From assembly GCA_964469555.1 (NCBI GenBank), contig CAYYAQ010000072.1:1-25160 (forward strand): DNA of 25,160 nucleotides. Reading direction: 5' to 3'. Each line of letters starts with the position of its first letter. The stretch's first letter is position 1. The notes below the pieces were generated by a model. That model had not been told where the DNA came from and made no database searches. It saw only the letters and a list, made by a program, of their open reading frames with translations. Source of the stretch: CAYYAQ01 sp964469555. Its GTDB lineage: Bacteria; Planctomycetota; UBA1135; UBA2386. The translations under genes and the position numbers were made by a program. Positions 16,128-24,017 of the stretch are shown piece by piece.

Positions 16128-18865
16128 AACTTCTGGCGTCGCACTTCGCTGACCACGATTCGCGACTTGCTGTCCACGTACGCCGCGCGACTGGTCAGGA
16201 CCGATCCGATCGGCAGCGTGTTGTTCGGAGCCGAGAACGCGTAGCCTCCGTTCGCATCGGTCAGCACGTGCACGGGCGCCGCTCCGAGAGGAAGGTTGAT
16301 CAGCGGAAGCACGTCGACACCGAGCCCGATGATCGGACCACAGCCCGGGACACCGCTGTTGTCGAGAGAGAACAGGATCCACAGGTGGCTCGACGGGCGT
16401 GCCCCGCTCACGGACAACTTGACGTCGCCCTTACCGGTCGATGAGAGGCTGTAGCCAAACTCACCCGTCGCCGTCGTCGGAAAGCCCCGCTCGTCGTAGA
16501 GCACCAGACCGAGATGTGTCTGCAGCGTGCCCACGAACGGACCGACGACAAGGCGTCGCTCGCCGCCCTTGGGGCTCGTCGTCCGCGCGCGGAACGCCTT
16601 GGGGTCGGCAACCACGAACACGGAGCCACCGTTGGAGAGGACGGTGCCCGGCTCGAACGTGAACTCGATCCCACTCCCCGCACCACGTAACGACCATCCC
16701 GAGATGTCCATCGCTTGCTTGTGGCAGTTCACGATCTCGACGAACTGTTCTTTCACGTTCCTCGACACCGGATTGACTTCGATCTGACCAAAGCCCATCC
16801 CAAACCCGAGGCTGGGTTGCTTGGCGGGGATGATGCCCGCCGGCGCGCCGTGTTTCGTGAACAGGTGGGTTCGCCGCCCCGCGAGGTAGGTGTTGGCCAG
16901 GATGTCGAGAGACTTCGCGAAGTCGAGGGTGCGGTTCCCGTATGCAGGCACGCCCCACTTTTTCTGGTCGAGCGCCACCGCCGCCGTCATCTGCGGTTTC
17001 AGCGTGGCGATGCGCCTCTCGAAGTAGCGATTCGCCTTGGGCGTCGACGCCTCATTCAGGATTTGATCCATCAGCGTACGCAGACGACGCAAGTACATCT
17101 CCCGGATCCGCGGCACGCTGTGCATCGCATGCACCAGCCGGTTGTAGAAACGATCGAAGTTCAGGTGGCTGGCATCGCCGAACAACGGATGGCTCTGTGG
17201 GTCCCATTTGTAGTAGATGACATCGTTCAGGACACCGCCACTGCGCGTGTAGTTGCGTCCGAAGGTCAGGTCCTTATCCCAGGGCAAGAACCGCCACTCC
17301 TCGTCGCCCTCCGTGTCACGGTAGATGTAGTAGTTCTTATGGACGACATCGTTGTCGTGCATGATCACGATGCACGCCCAGTAGTTGATGCACGCCGGGA
17401 TATCGATGTTGTCCCAGAGATACGTCTCCCTCAGGGCGGTGTTGGAGTTGTTGACTCCCGCCATCAAGTTGATGAGGTCGTTCCAGTTCTCCCCGCGGCG
17501 CGTCTTCTTCTCGTTCCGACTCTTCGAGGCGGTCGTGAAGGTGTTGTAGACCTTGTAGAGGGCACCATTGGGATCGAGATCCTGACGGTCGAGGTAGTCC
17601 TCGTCGACTTGCTCGATGAAGATCGACACCATGTAGAACTGTCCGTTGAGTTCCTGCCGGACAGGGAACGTGAAGCTGTATTTGACGCCGGCATCCCGGA
17701 ACGTCTCGTGGGCGAGGATCTGCCGAAGGAACGCCTTGTCCGCGTACGTCGAGTTGATGTTGATCTCCTCGGCACGCCCGACGTTGGGATCGAAGCGGAA
17801 GTGGTTGCCCTTGTTGAAGTCGAACTTCAGCGACTGCTTCTTGTACCACTTCGAGGACCCACCCCGGTTGCGGACGAACACGTTGTCGTAGAACTCGCCG
17901 CGGAACGCCACGGAGCAGCGCGTGCCAGTCGTGGTGATCGCCGCGGCGGGGTTCGCGGTCCACCAATAGAAGACGGGGATGTCGTGGTTGACGCTCGGGT
18001 CCTCGACGTTCGTGCCGTAGTACCGCGGTGAATTCGACGCCGAGAGGTAAGGCGGCGATTCCGCCGTCGGGCCACCCTGGATCGTGGACTCGACGCGCCA
18101 CCGAACCATCTGACCAGCGCTGAAGAGGCTCTGTGGAATCAGGCCCGTCCACCGGCCATCGTTGGCGGTGACATCCGGTGCCTTGCCGTCGTCGCGCATC
18201 GCCGTCGTCGCTTCGGACCCGTAGTGGACCCGGTACTTCAGTACGACGCTACTGACCGTGGCGTTGTTCGGGTTGACGATCCCCGCCGTAACGACGCAGT
18301 CGGTGTTGGCCTTGAGGGAGACGGGGCTGTGCGTGACGTCGCCGACGACGGCGCCACCCAGGCCATTGGCGCGACCGGGCGTTGCCGTTGGAAAGTAGAC
18401 CCGCTTGGTCGTCAAACCAGGCTTGAACTCGAACCCGTAGCTGACGTCGGCGAACTGTGGTGGATACCGAAAGCCGTGGTCGGAGACGACCTTGCCACCC
18501 GCATCGACGAGGCCGATGTACTCGCCACCACTCTTCAACTTGAAGTTCGTGTGCAACTCCTGAAGCGAGACCGCACGGTCCTTGGCGGAAGCGAACACGA
18601 CGAGGTATCCACCCGCGACTATCGTCGTAGGATTCGGGAACGCCCACTTCTTGAGGCTGGCACTGTCGTCGGTCAGGAACCACCCCGTCAGGTTGATCGA
18701 CGCACTGGTCGGGTTGTGGATCTCGACCCAATCCGACGCGTCGCCGTCGCGGTCGGTGATCGTGGCGTTGTTGTCCGCCATGAACTCGGCGATGACCGGC
18801 GCGGCCTGACCGGCAGCGGGACACACCAGGAGCGAGATTACGACCGGGAACAGGATTCGATGCAT
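16124..18865 (-). CDS. Secreted CotH-kinase-family protein with two lamin-tail domains
   Basis: A 913-residue protein. The chosen ATG at 18865 begins a signal peptide (MHRILFPVVISLLVCP, then AAGQA); a start at 18904 would put 13 extra residues in front. An N-terminal lamin-tail domain follows at about 20-130 (PVIAEFMADNNATITDRDGD, DWVEIHN, LTGWFLTDD). After a linker comes the CotH protein-kinase-like fold (CSVAFRGEFYDNVFVRNRGG, SLKFDFNKGNHFRF, then LPWDKDLTFG with Asp530/Asp532). A second lamin-tail domain lies at about 690-800 (EQFVEIVNCH, MDISGWSLRG), and a planctomycete C-terminal beta domain from about 800 to the end. CotH in Bacillus phosphorylates spore-coat proteins; planctomycete secreted relatives have unproven roles. 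It faces the M14 gene tail to tail. Confidence 0.87.
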   Translation of the reverse strand: MHRILFPVVISLLVCPAAGQAAPVIAEFMADNNATITDRDGDASDWVEIHNPTSASINLTGWFLTDDSASLKKWAFPNPTTIVAGGYLVVFASAKDRAVSLQELHTNFKLKSGGEYIGLVDAGGKVVSDHGFRYPPQFADVSYGFEFKPGLTTKRVYFPTATPGRANGLGGAVVGDVTHSPVSLKANTDCVVTAGIVNPNNATVSSVVLKYRVHYGSEATTAMRDDGKAPDVTANDGRWTGLIPQSLFSAGQMVRWRVESTIQGGPTAESPPYLSASNSPRYYGTNVEDPSVNHDIPVFYWWTANPAAAITTTGTRCSVAFRGEFYDNVFVRNRGGSSKWYKKQSLKFDFNKGNHFRFDPNVGRAEEININSTYADKAFLRQILAHETFRDAGVKYSFTFPVRQELNGQFYMVSIFIEQVDEDYLDRQDLDPNGALYKVYNTFTTASKSRNEKKTRRGENWNDLINLMAGVNNSNTALRETYLWDNIDIPACINYWACIVIMHDNDVVHKNYYIYRDTEGDEEWRFLPWDKDLTFGRNYTRSGGVLNDVIYYKWDPQSHPLFGDASHLNFDRFYNRLVHAMHSVPRIREMYLRRLRTLMDQILNEASTPKANRYFERRIATLKPQMTAAVALDQKKWGVPAYGNRTLDFAKSLDILANTYLAGRRTHLFTKHGAPAGIIPAKQPSLGFGMGFGQIEVNPVSRNVKEQFVEIVNCHKQAMDISGWSLRGAGSGIEFTFEPGTVLSNGGSVFVVADPKAFRARTTSPKGGERRLVVGPFVGTLQTHLGLVLYDERGFPTTATGEFGYSLSSTGKGDVKLSVSGARPSSHLWILFSLDNSGVPGCGPIIGLGVDVLPLINLPLGAAPVHVLTDANGGYAFSAPNNTLPIGSVLTSRAAYVDSKSRIVVSEVRRQKF

Positions 18866-18984
18866 GCGTGAGCAGCCTTGGGGGACGCGGCTCACGGCAG
18901 ACAATATCCCAGGGCGCGCCGGGTCACAATCGCCTCACTCAGCGGATCCGTGATTCGTCGCGCCTGCCTCGCTGCCATCAAATG

Positions 18985-19085
18985 GTCGGCATGGCTCGGG
19001 CATCATCGATGGGCCGTGACTGGCGGCGATGTCGGGGTTCTTGCCGGGGGAGTCGCCGAAATTGCAGCTTGGAACGTCCATCTCT
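18985..19085 (-). repeat. Short dispersed repeat, copy 3 (inverted relative to copies 1 and 2)
   Basis: On the minus strand GATGGACGTTCCAAGCTGC, GGCAAGAACCCCGACATCGC, CGCCAGTCACGGCCC and ATCGATGATGC match the core of copies 1 and 2. The left palindromic arm is present (AAGCTGCAATTTCGG); the right half diverges after GATGATGC. The frame through it reads MDVPSCNFGDSPGKNPDIAA, then SHGPSMM. The peptide AASHGPSMM also appears in copy 2 and SHGPSMM in copy 1. It lies upstream of the CotH-like gene in that gene's orientation. The remainder up to 19269 (19086-19269) shows nothing else recognisable. Confidence 0.65.
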
Positions 19086-19269
19086 TCCAGCGGTGGGCTT
19101 TCCAAGCCGAGGCTATCGGAACCCAACATGAATCCGCATTGCTCCACGGGCGACACTGAGAAAATCAATTGCGCTCGTAAAACCAACCGAGCTTCGGGGC
19201 AACCTCCCCCGAGCCCTCACTCGCTGCGCTCGCCAGGCTACTCCCGACAATTCCGACCCACTCAACCCC

Positions 19270-19569
19270 ATGAGTTTCCACGACCTCTCGTCTCGCACCG
19301 ACTTCACTCTCCCGCCAAAGCCAAAGCGCGTGCCGAGGATCTCGTCCCGAGTCGGCGGTCTCCTGCTCGTGTGCAGCCTGCCGGCGCAGAAGATCCACGT
19401 GGTGGACGCGTCGGGAAACGCCGGCCAGTACAAGACGATCACCGCGACCGTCAATGCGGCGAGTGACAGCGACCAGATCTTCGTCAAGAAAGGCGTGTAT
19501 GCCGAGTTCGTCGTGTTGAACGGCAAGGCCGTAAACGCTCTCGGGATCGCGCCGAACGTCAACGTCTCC
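19270..19569 (+). pseudogene. N-terminal head of a secreted beta-helix-type protein, cut off
   Basis: From ATG 19270 the frame has a basic stretch and a short hydrophobic run GGLLLVCSLPAQ, the signal-peptide/cleavage style of the neighbouring genes (LACTLPSQ at 20840). It then reads KIHVVDASGNAGQYKTITAT, VNAASDSDQIFVKKGVYAEF, VVLNGKAV and LGIAPNVNV. This is the usual beginning of right-handed beta-helix proteins (repeated strand with DxIxVxxGxY, then GKxxxxxG). After about 19569 the frame becomes the reverse of a minus-strand domain and ends at 19699-19701. The head is therefore joined to foreign or inverted sequence and cannot fold as a helix. Confidence 0.55.
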
Positions 19570-19574
19570 AACGC

Positions 19575-19797
19575 CGACAGGAAATCCAACCCCGGGGAGA
19601 TCCTGAAGAAAGAACGCTCGGTTGGGCTGGTCGAAGGCAAAGAGGAAGATGCTGTCGAAGTTGGGCGGCAGCGCGTGAGCGCCGAGGGAGTATCCAGGTG
19701 ACGTTCCCGATACGGAGGCCGAGACCAGAGGCTCATCCCCCGCGCGCGGAGTGCCGGTCACCAAGTCGAAGCGGATGGAGCCGCCTCGTTTCCGGCG
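19575..19797 (-). pseudogene. Orphan C-terminal domain of a planctomycete secreted protein, antisense to the beta-helix head
   Basis: Read on the minus strand: GGSIRFDLVTGTPRAGDEPL, VSASVSGTSPGYSLGAHALP, PNFDSIFLFAFDQPNRAFFL, then QDLPGVGF. The pattern G-T/S-x-P-G, LG, LPxNFD, F-x-L-x-x-x-x-P-N is that of a very common planctomycete C-terminal beta domain. It starts directly after a TGA (19798-19800) and blends at about 19575 into the reverse complement of the beta-helix head. No start or native stop remains. Confidence 0.5.
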
Positions 19798-19855
19798 TCA
19801 CCTCCTGATCGGTACACACCCCGCCCACTGCCGGCACCTCCTCCGGCTGAACTCC

Positions 19856-19908
19856 GCCGGGCTCCCGGCGGTCGCGTTTCGCACGGACTCATCGGATCGG
19901 TGATCCGA
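19856..19908. terminator. Two adjacent hairpins after the secreted-protein gene
   Basis: CCGCCGGG (19856-19863) and CCCGGCGG (19866-19873) pair perfectly over 8 bp with a 2-base gap. TCGGATC (19892-19898) and GATCCGA (19902-19908) pair over 7 bp with a 3-base loop. Both lie 20-75 bases beyond the stop of the minus-strand gene at 19929, where a terminator is expected. No U-tract follows on either strand, so a Rho-independent terminator is not proven; mRNA end protection is an alternative. Confidence 0.45.
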
Positions 19909-19928
19909 GGGGCCGTGTGTCATTTGCG

Positions 19929-20840
19929 CTACTTGTAGAAAGCGAAGCTCGTCACTTCGCCGATGTTCACCGCGGTGCTCGCCTCAACCGCCTGCCAGTG
20001 GACCAGAAATCCGACCAGGCCAGGATCGTTCGGAATCACCGGCTTGAAGTTGTATGAGCCGCCGCTGAAGGTGCTGACAAACAACTGATGGATGGCACCC
20101 GAGAGCCACCAGGCGCCACCGAAGCCGCCGATCTGCACGCCGCTCGTGAGCTTGCCGGTGCCGATGAACAGACCAAACCTGTTGTTCGCCGTGCCATGGA
20201 TGTCGATGTTGGCGGGGGCATTGATCTTTCGTTCGCCGCGCGGGTGGACGATCGGCCGGATCGGGGATGCCGTCAGCAGGATGTTGTCGATGAACACATG
20301 TGGGGTGCGGGAGCTGGAGTAGTACTTGCGGCTGAAATCGACCTTCAGCTCTTTCTGCCCGGTAGTCGCGGCCTTGAACGTGAAACACATCCGCGCCCGC
20401 GGCGCGGTGTTGCCGGTGTAGCGGCCGAAGTCGTGCTTGCCGACCGAAACGCCGTCGACAAACACCTCGACGAGTCCGGCATCGGCGTTGCCGGTCGCCG
20501 GACTCTGGATATTCTCGACCTGCACGTCGGCGGTGAACAGGTACTCGAGCGTCTGCACGAACAGGATCTTCTGTGCGATGGCGTTGCCGGGCCAGTAGCC
20601 GTTTGGCCGGCGGGTCTGCCCGGCCTTGCCGCCATGCAGACAGTTGAAGGTGTAGCTGGCACCCGCGCCAGCGCAGTTATGCTGGGAGACCTGGGAGGCG
20701 AGCGTGTAGCCAGACTCGACCCACGGGGCGATCGTGGTGGTCTCAAAGTCACCGTTGACGACCAGATTGTTCTGGGATGGAAGGGTGCATGCGAGAGCAA
20801 CGGCAGCGATGCCTGGCAGGCCTGAGGTGGAGAGTTTCAT
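19929..20840 (-). CDS. Secreted protein with galactose-binding-like domain and planctomycete C-terminal domain
   Basis: A 303-residue protein. Residues 1-23 are a signal peptide (MKLSTSGLPGIAAVALACT, cleavage near PSQ). NLVVNGDFE followed by APWVESGYTL at about 25-45 is the characteristic opening of carbohydrate-binding/galactose-binding-like jelly rolls (DUF642/CBM-like). The domain closes with VFIDNILLTASP at about 180-190. The last 110 residues (INAPANIDIHGTANNRFGLF to FLVHWQAVEASTAVN) form a planctomycete C-terminal beta domain. No catalytic motif is visible, so ligand binding or a structural role outside the cell is likely. GAAGG lies about 9 bases before the ATG. Two hairpins follow the stop. 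Confidence 0.75.
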   Translation of the reverse strand: MKLSTSGLPGIAAVALACTLPSQNNLVVNGDFETTTIAPWVESGYTLASQVSQHNCAGAGASYTFNCLHGGKAGQTRRPNGYWPGNAIAQKILFVQTLEYLFTADVQVENIQSPATGNADAGLVEVFVDGVSVGKHDFGRYTGNTAPRARMCFTFKAATTGQKELKVDFSRKYYSSSRTPHVFIDNILLTASPIRPIVHPRGERKINAPANIDIHGTANNRFGLFIGTGKLTSGVQIGGFGGAWWLSGAIHQLFVSTFSGGSYNFKPVIPNDPGLVGFLVHWQAVEASTAVNIGEVTSFAFYK

Positions 20841-21296
20841 GGGTTTGCCTTCGAGAAGATTTGGGAAGAGAAGTGACAGAGCAACTAGTCCGTCTCGAGA
20901 CGCTCCATCATGCCAAAACCTGGGGAGAGCGTTACTGCCAATATAATATGAGGTGTTTACGGCCCGAGAGATTTAACAGCGATCGCATGGTTCGCGATGG
21001 GAGCACAGAGTCGCTGCGGCGTACGTCCGTAGCGCAACCCCTAAGCCACAGCCACGATGGATCCGTGAATCCCCCCTGTCTTCACCTGTTACGAGAAACT
21101 CGTCAGTCAGGAGAAGCGATGGAGGCTGCTCGATTCACGAGATCACGTTGCCGGCCTCACGACATTTCGTGCAGACTTGTTCCCCACCACCTCCGACGAA
21201 CATAGACGGAAGCCGACCAGAGCGGCGCATATTCCAGTGGCACTCGCCAGGGTCTTCACCAACAGATTCGTCCGGGGGCAGGCCCCCTGGCCCAAG
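20841..21296. other. Intergenic stretch between two minus-strand genes
   Basis: No convincing gene. A rare AT-rich patch TATAATATG (20942-20950) sits about 100 bases before the secreted-protein start at 20840. On the minus strand it offers TATTAT as a possible -10, but no good -35 was found. A plus-strand frame at about 21080-21180 (YEKLVSQEKRWRLL) is weakly protein-like but too short to assign. The right end holds the hairpin listed separately. Confidence 0.4.
21274..21287 (-). terminator. GC hairpin just after the radical SAM gene
   Basis: GGGGGC (21274-21279) and GCCCCC (21282-21287) are perfect inverted repeats separated by two bases, 10 bases beyond the stop of the minus-strand radical SAM gene. 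No run of U follows, so it is terminator-like by position and stem only. Confidence 0.4.
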
Positions 21297-23345
21297 CTAG
21301 TGGTATTGCCGGAACTCCTCGGGGTAGCAGCTCTGCCAGCTGATCTTGCCTTTCTCGCGGTCATTGAGGAAGTCTGGCGCGGTGAACACGCCGATGCCGT
21401 CGAGGCAGGTGAACAGGCGAGCAGCGATTCCCGCGGCTGGCTCGCCGAGTTCGCTGGCCAATCGCTTGTCGATGCCGTCCAAGTCGGTGGAACCATCGAT
21501 CAACTCGAGGAAGCGCCGGCTGATACCGTCGACGATGATGCCGCAACCGGTGCCGGTGTCAGGCGCCATGAAGAACACGTAATCGGTCGCGCGCGCCGGC
21601 AGGCCCAGCATCTGGGCAGGTGTGAGCCGCGGGAACAGATCGTGCATGTCGTGACTGAAGACCTGGCAGTCGAGGTCGCCACCGAGCCTCGGCACCTGGC
21701 TGCCGTCGGTGGGCTCGAGTTCCATCACGTCCTCGCGTCGCGCCTTGTAGAAGCGGTGCAGCTCGGGATAGGGCTCGTTGAAGTAGATGTCTCGCACGTC
21801 CGCGAAGAAGGCGCCCGGCCAGGTCCGTCCGCGGCGGTAGAGGTGGTAGCGCAGCATCTCCTTGAACAGGTCCGAGACGTCGTCGGCCTCGTGCGCCTCG
21901 CACTGCTCACTGACGAACTGCCGCCACAGCTCGGCCAGCGGCTCGACCAGCTCCGCGCTCAGGCGGTGGTTCAGCACGTCGGGGATGCGCTCGTGGTGGC
22001 CGGCGTGGTAGACCCTGTAGGCCCAGTCCTCGATCATGTCACCGACCGGGCGGTCGATGAACTGCATCAGCCGGAAGAACTGGCTCTGCAGGATGCGGTG
22101 CCAGTCGTTGACCGTGCGTCCGACCTCGACGTCTTGTGGCGTCATGAACTGGGTCGAACGGATCTCGTGGCCCAACTTCTCATCGTACGTGATGTCCCAC
22201 TTCTCGATCTGGCTCGACAAGGGGGTGCGCGGCAGGATGGCCAGGTTGAAGGACTTGATGTCGGCTGGCTCGCGGGCGTAGGTCCACGACATCGTGTGCT
22301 TGAACTCATCGATGCCATCACCGGGCAGGCCCATGATGATCTCGTAGGACAAGATCACGTTCTTCTTGTACTTGATCTTGTCCAGCATCGGCGCGACCTT
22401 CGCCGGCTTCCACACCCGGCGGATGTTGCGCATGGTCTCGGGCGTACAGGTCTGGATGCCGCAGCCGATGAAGCACAGGTGTGACTTGTCGATCAGGTCG
22501 ATGAGGTCTTGGTTGATCAGGGTCGGGAAGACCTCGAACCAGTGCGCGGCGTGCATGTCGAGTTCGATCCCCAGCCCGAGGATGGCCTCGGCGCGAGCAT
22601 GGCTGTAGTTGAAGGTGGGGTCGACGTTGAACAGGATGCGCGCGTCGTTGGCCTTGAAGTAATCGAACTCGCCGCGCACCCGCTCCATCGAAAACTCGAA
22701 GTAGGGCTGGTTGCGCCCGTAGTCGCAGTAGCTGCAGACGAACGGGCAACCCCGTGCAGTCTGGTAGCTCACCCCGCCGCGCATCGAGCAGACGTCCATG
22801 ACGCCAGTCAGGTAGGGTGAGGCGAACTTGTCGAGGACCTTCTCGTAAGCACGTGGCTTGCTCAGGACCGGCTTGCCGCCCTGGCGCACGCAGAGCCCGT
22901 CGATGTCCGACAGGTTCTTCTCTTCGCCTTGTAGAAGCGCCCGCAGCAGCTCGCGGAAGGTCCACTCACCCTCGCCGACGACCACCCAGTCGACCGCCGG
23001 GCTTTTCTGGAGGATGTCCTCGTAGTGGTAGCTGACCTCGGGGCCGCCGAGCACGATGCGCAGCTCGGGCAGCATCTTCTTCAACTCGGCGCTGACGGCG
23101 AGGATGTCGTTGGTGTTCCAGACGTAGCACGAGAGCCCGACCAGATCGGGCTTCTCGGTAGCGATCGCCGAGGCGATCTCGTGAGCAGACTGGCAGGAGG
23201 AATCGTAGTAGTTGTGGACGATGTCGGTATTGGGGCCGATCAACTCGTCTGTGATCGCGTGGGCGTGGACGTAGCCGATCGACAGGAAGTGACTGGTCGT
23301 CGTGTAGGCGGTCGTGAACGAGATCGAGACGAGAACTACCTTCAT
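21297..23345 (-). CDS. B12-binding-domain radical SAM protein with PqqD-like C-terminus
   Basis: A 682-residue protein. Residues 1-150 resemble the cobalamin-binding domain of this superfamily (DLVGLSCYVWNTNDILAVSA, IVLGGPEVSYHYEDIL, DWVVVGEGEWTFREL). The radical SAM core follows with the 4Fe-4S motif C200-x3-C204-x2-C207 (ARGCPFVCSYCDYGRNQP). IIMGLPGDGIDEF and an FIGCGIQ strand are typical of the TIM barrel. A helical middle part follows (about 390-590). The end (VDGISRRFLELIDGSTDLDG to RLFTCLDGIGVF, about 605-665) has the layout of a PqqD-like winged helix, the domain that holds peptide substrates in RiPP maturation. The ATG at 23345 is preferred; a TTG six bases upstream is weaker. No precursor peptide or other biosynthetic gene was found within 300 bases. 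Reaction unknown: a methylation or other B12/SAM chemistry on a peptide or lipid. Confidence 0.85.
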   Translation of the reverse strand: MKVVLVSISFTTAYTTTSHFLSIGYVHAHAITDELIGPNTDIVHNYYDSSCQSAHEIASAIATEKPDLVGLSCYVWNTNDILAVSAELKKMLPELRIVLGGPEVSYHYEDILQKSPAVDWVVVGEGEWTFRELLRALLQGEEKNLSDIDGLCVRQGGKPVLSKPRAYEKVLDKFASPYLTGVMDVCSMRGGVSYQTARGCPFVCSYCDYGRNQPYFEFSMERVRGEFDYFKANDARILFNVDPTFNYSHARAEAILGLGIELDMHAAHWFEVFPTLINQDLIDLIDKSHLCFIGCGIQTCTPETMRNIRRVWKPAKVAPMLDKIKYKKNVILSYEIIMGLPGDGIDEFKHTMSWTYAREPADIKSFNLAILPRTPLSSQIEKWDITYDEKLGHEIRSTQFMTPQDVEVGRTVNDWHRILQSQFFRLMQFIDRPVGDMIEDWAYRVYHAGHHERIPDVLNHRLSAELVEPLAELWRQFVSEQCEAHEADDVSDLFKEMLRYHLYRRGRTWPGAFFADVRDIYFNEPYPELHRFYKARREDVMELEPTDGSQVPRLGGDLDCQVFSHDMHDLFPRLTPAQMLGLPARATDYVFFMAPDTGTGCGIIVDGISRRFLELIDGSTDLDGIDKRLASELGEPAAGIAARLFTCLDGIGVFTAPDFLNDREKGKISWQSCYPEEFRQYH

Positions 23346-23549
23346 GGGCAAGTGTCACCCGGCGGAACGCCGTGCGGTGAATATGGATGGCGGTCTGGCT
23401 ATCTAGCGTTATCGGGAGACGGGAGGGTTCAGGAGGAGCCTTGCGCGTTGCACAATGATAGCCGCTTGCCAGCGGAAGTTCTCAGTCCAGACCGGTTGTC
23501 GGGTCCAACTCTGTTTGTCAGGGGTGCTGACCCCGAGAATCGCCCCGTG

Positions 23550-23832
23550 TGACCTTCCCCCGATTTTGGTGCACAGCTTCTGAGAGGCGAAGATGCCTCA
23601 GGAGCACATCATGTCAGGACGCAAAAGACGGAAGTTCACCGACGAGCACAAGGCTGAGGCCGTACGGCTCGTACGTGAAGTTAAGAGTATCGACCAAATC
23701 GCCAGAGACCTGGATCTGACCGAGTCCGCACTTCGCAACTGGGTCAAACAGGCCGAGATTGACGAAGGCCAGGGCGCCGAGGGTGCCCTGACAACAGAGG
23801 AGAAGGAGGAGCTGCGGGTCGATTGGCTTTGA
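23550..23832 (+). mobile_element. Truncated IS3-family insertion sequence, copy 2 (left end and orfA)
   Basis: Begins TGACCTTCCCCCGATTTTGG and matches copy 1 (7230 onwards) over about 160 bases with few differences. Only the left end and most of orfA remain. The element stops inside the orfA coiled-coil part at about 23820, and neither orfB nor a right inverted repeat follows. It is in the same orientation as copy 1, 16.3 kb away. The 185 bases after it, up to the sulfatase stop, hold nothing recognisable. Confidence 0.78.
23593..23832 (+). pseudogene. IS3-family orfA, 3'-truncated
   Basis: The 79-codon frame reads MPQEHIMSGRKRRKFTDEHK, AEAVRLVREVKSIDQIARDL, DLTESALRNWVKQAEIDEGQ, then ALTTEEKEELRVDWL. 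It contains the full helix-turn-helix of IS3 OrfA. The leucine-zipper tail (normally LRRLRREN after EEL) is replaced by RVDWL and a stop. An internal ATG at 23611 is the more usual family start. Without orfB it cannot transpose. Confidence 0.78.
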
Positions 23833-24017
23833 CATGCCGACACGATCCCGGTGGCGGCGTCGGATTCGAGATGGACTCACCGGGCGAGAACCCGCGAGAC
23901 CCGAACCGACATTTTCGTGGCCGTCCTCATGCAACTCCGGCACCACAGGCTATCTGGAACGATGGCTCAGAACGAACGATGTTGATGCGGCGAGAGTCGG
24001 GAACAGTAGTGCGAACC

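Noticed and set aside
20942..20950. TATAATATG as a firm promoter
   Set aside because: No acceptable -35 at 16-18 bases on either strand, and planctomycete promoters are poorly characterised. Kept only as a note.
7230..23832. A functional composite transposon between the two IS3 copies
   Set aside because: Both copies lack right ends and catalytic residues, so they cannot mobilise the block themselves.
23833..24017. Additional gene between IS copy 2 and the sulfatase
   Set aside because: Only short frames with no motif; the minus-strand frame here is a shadow that continues antisense through orfA.
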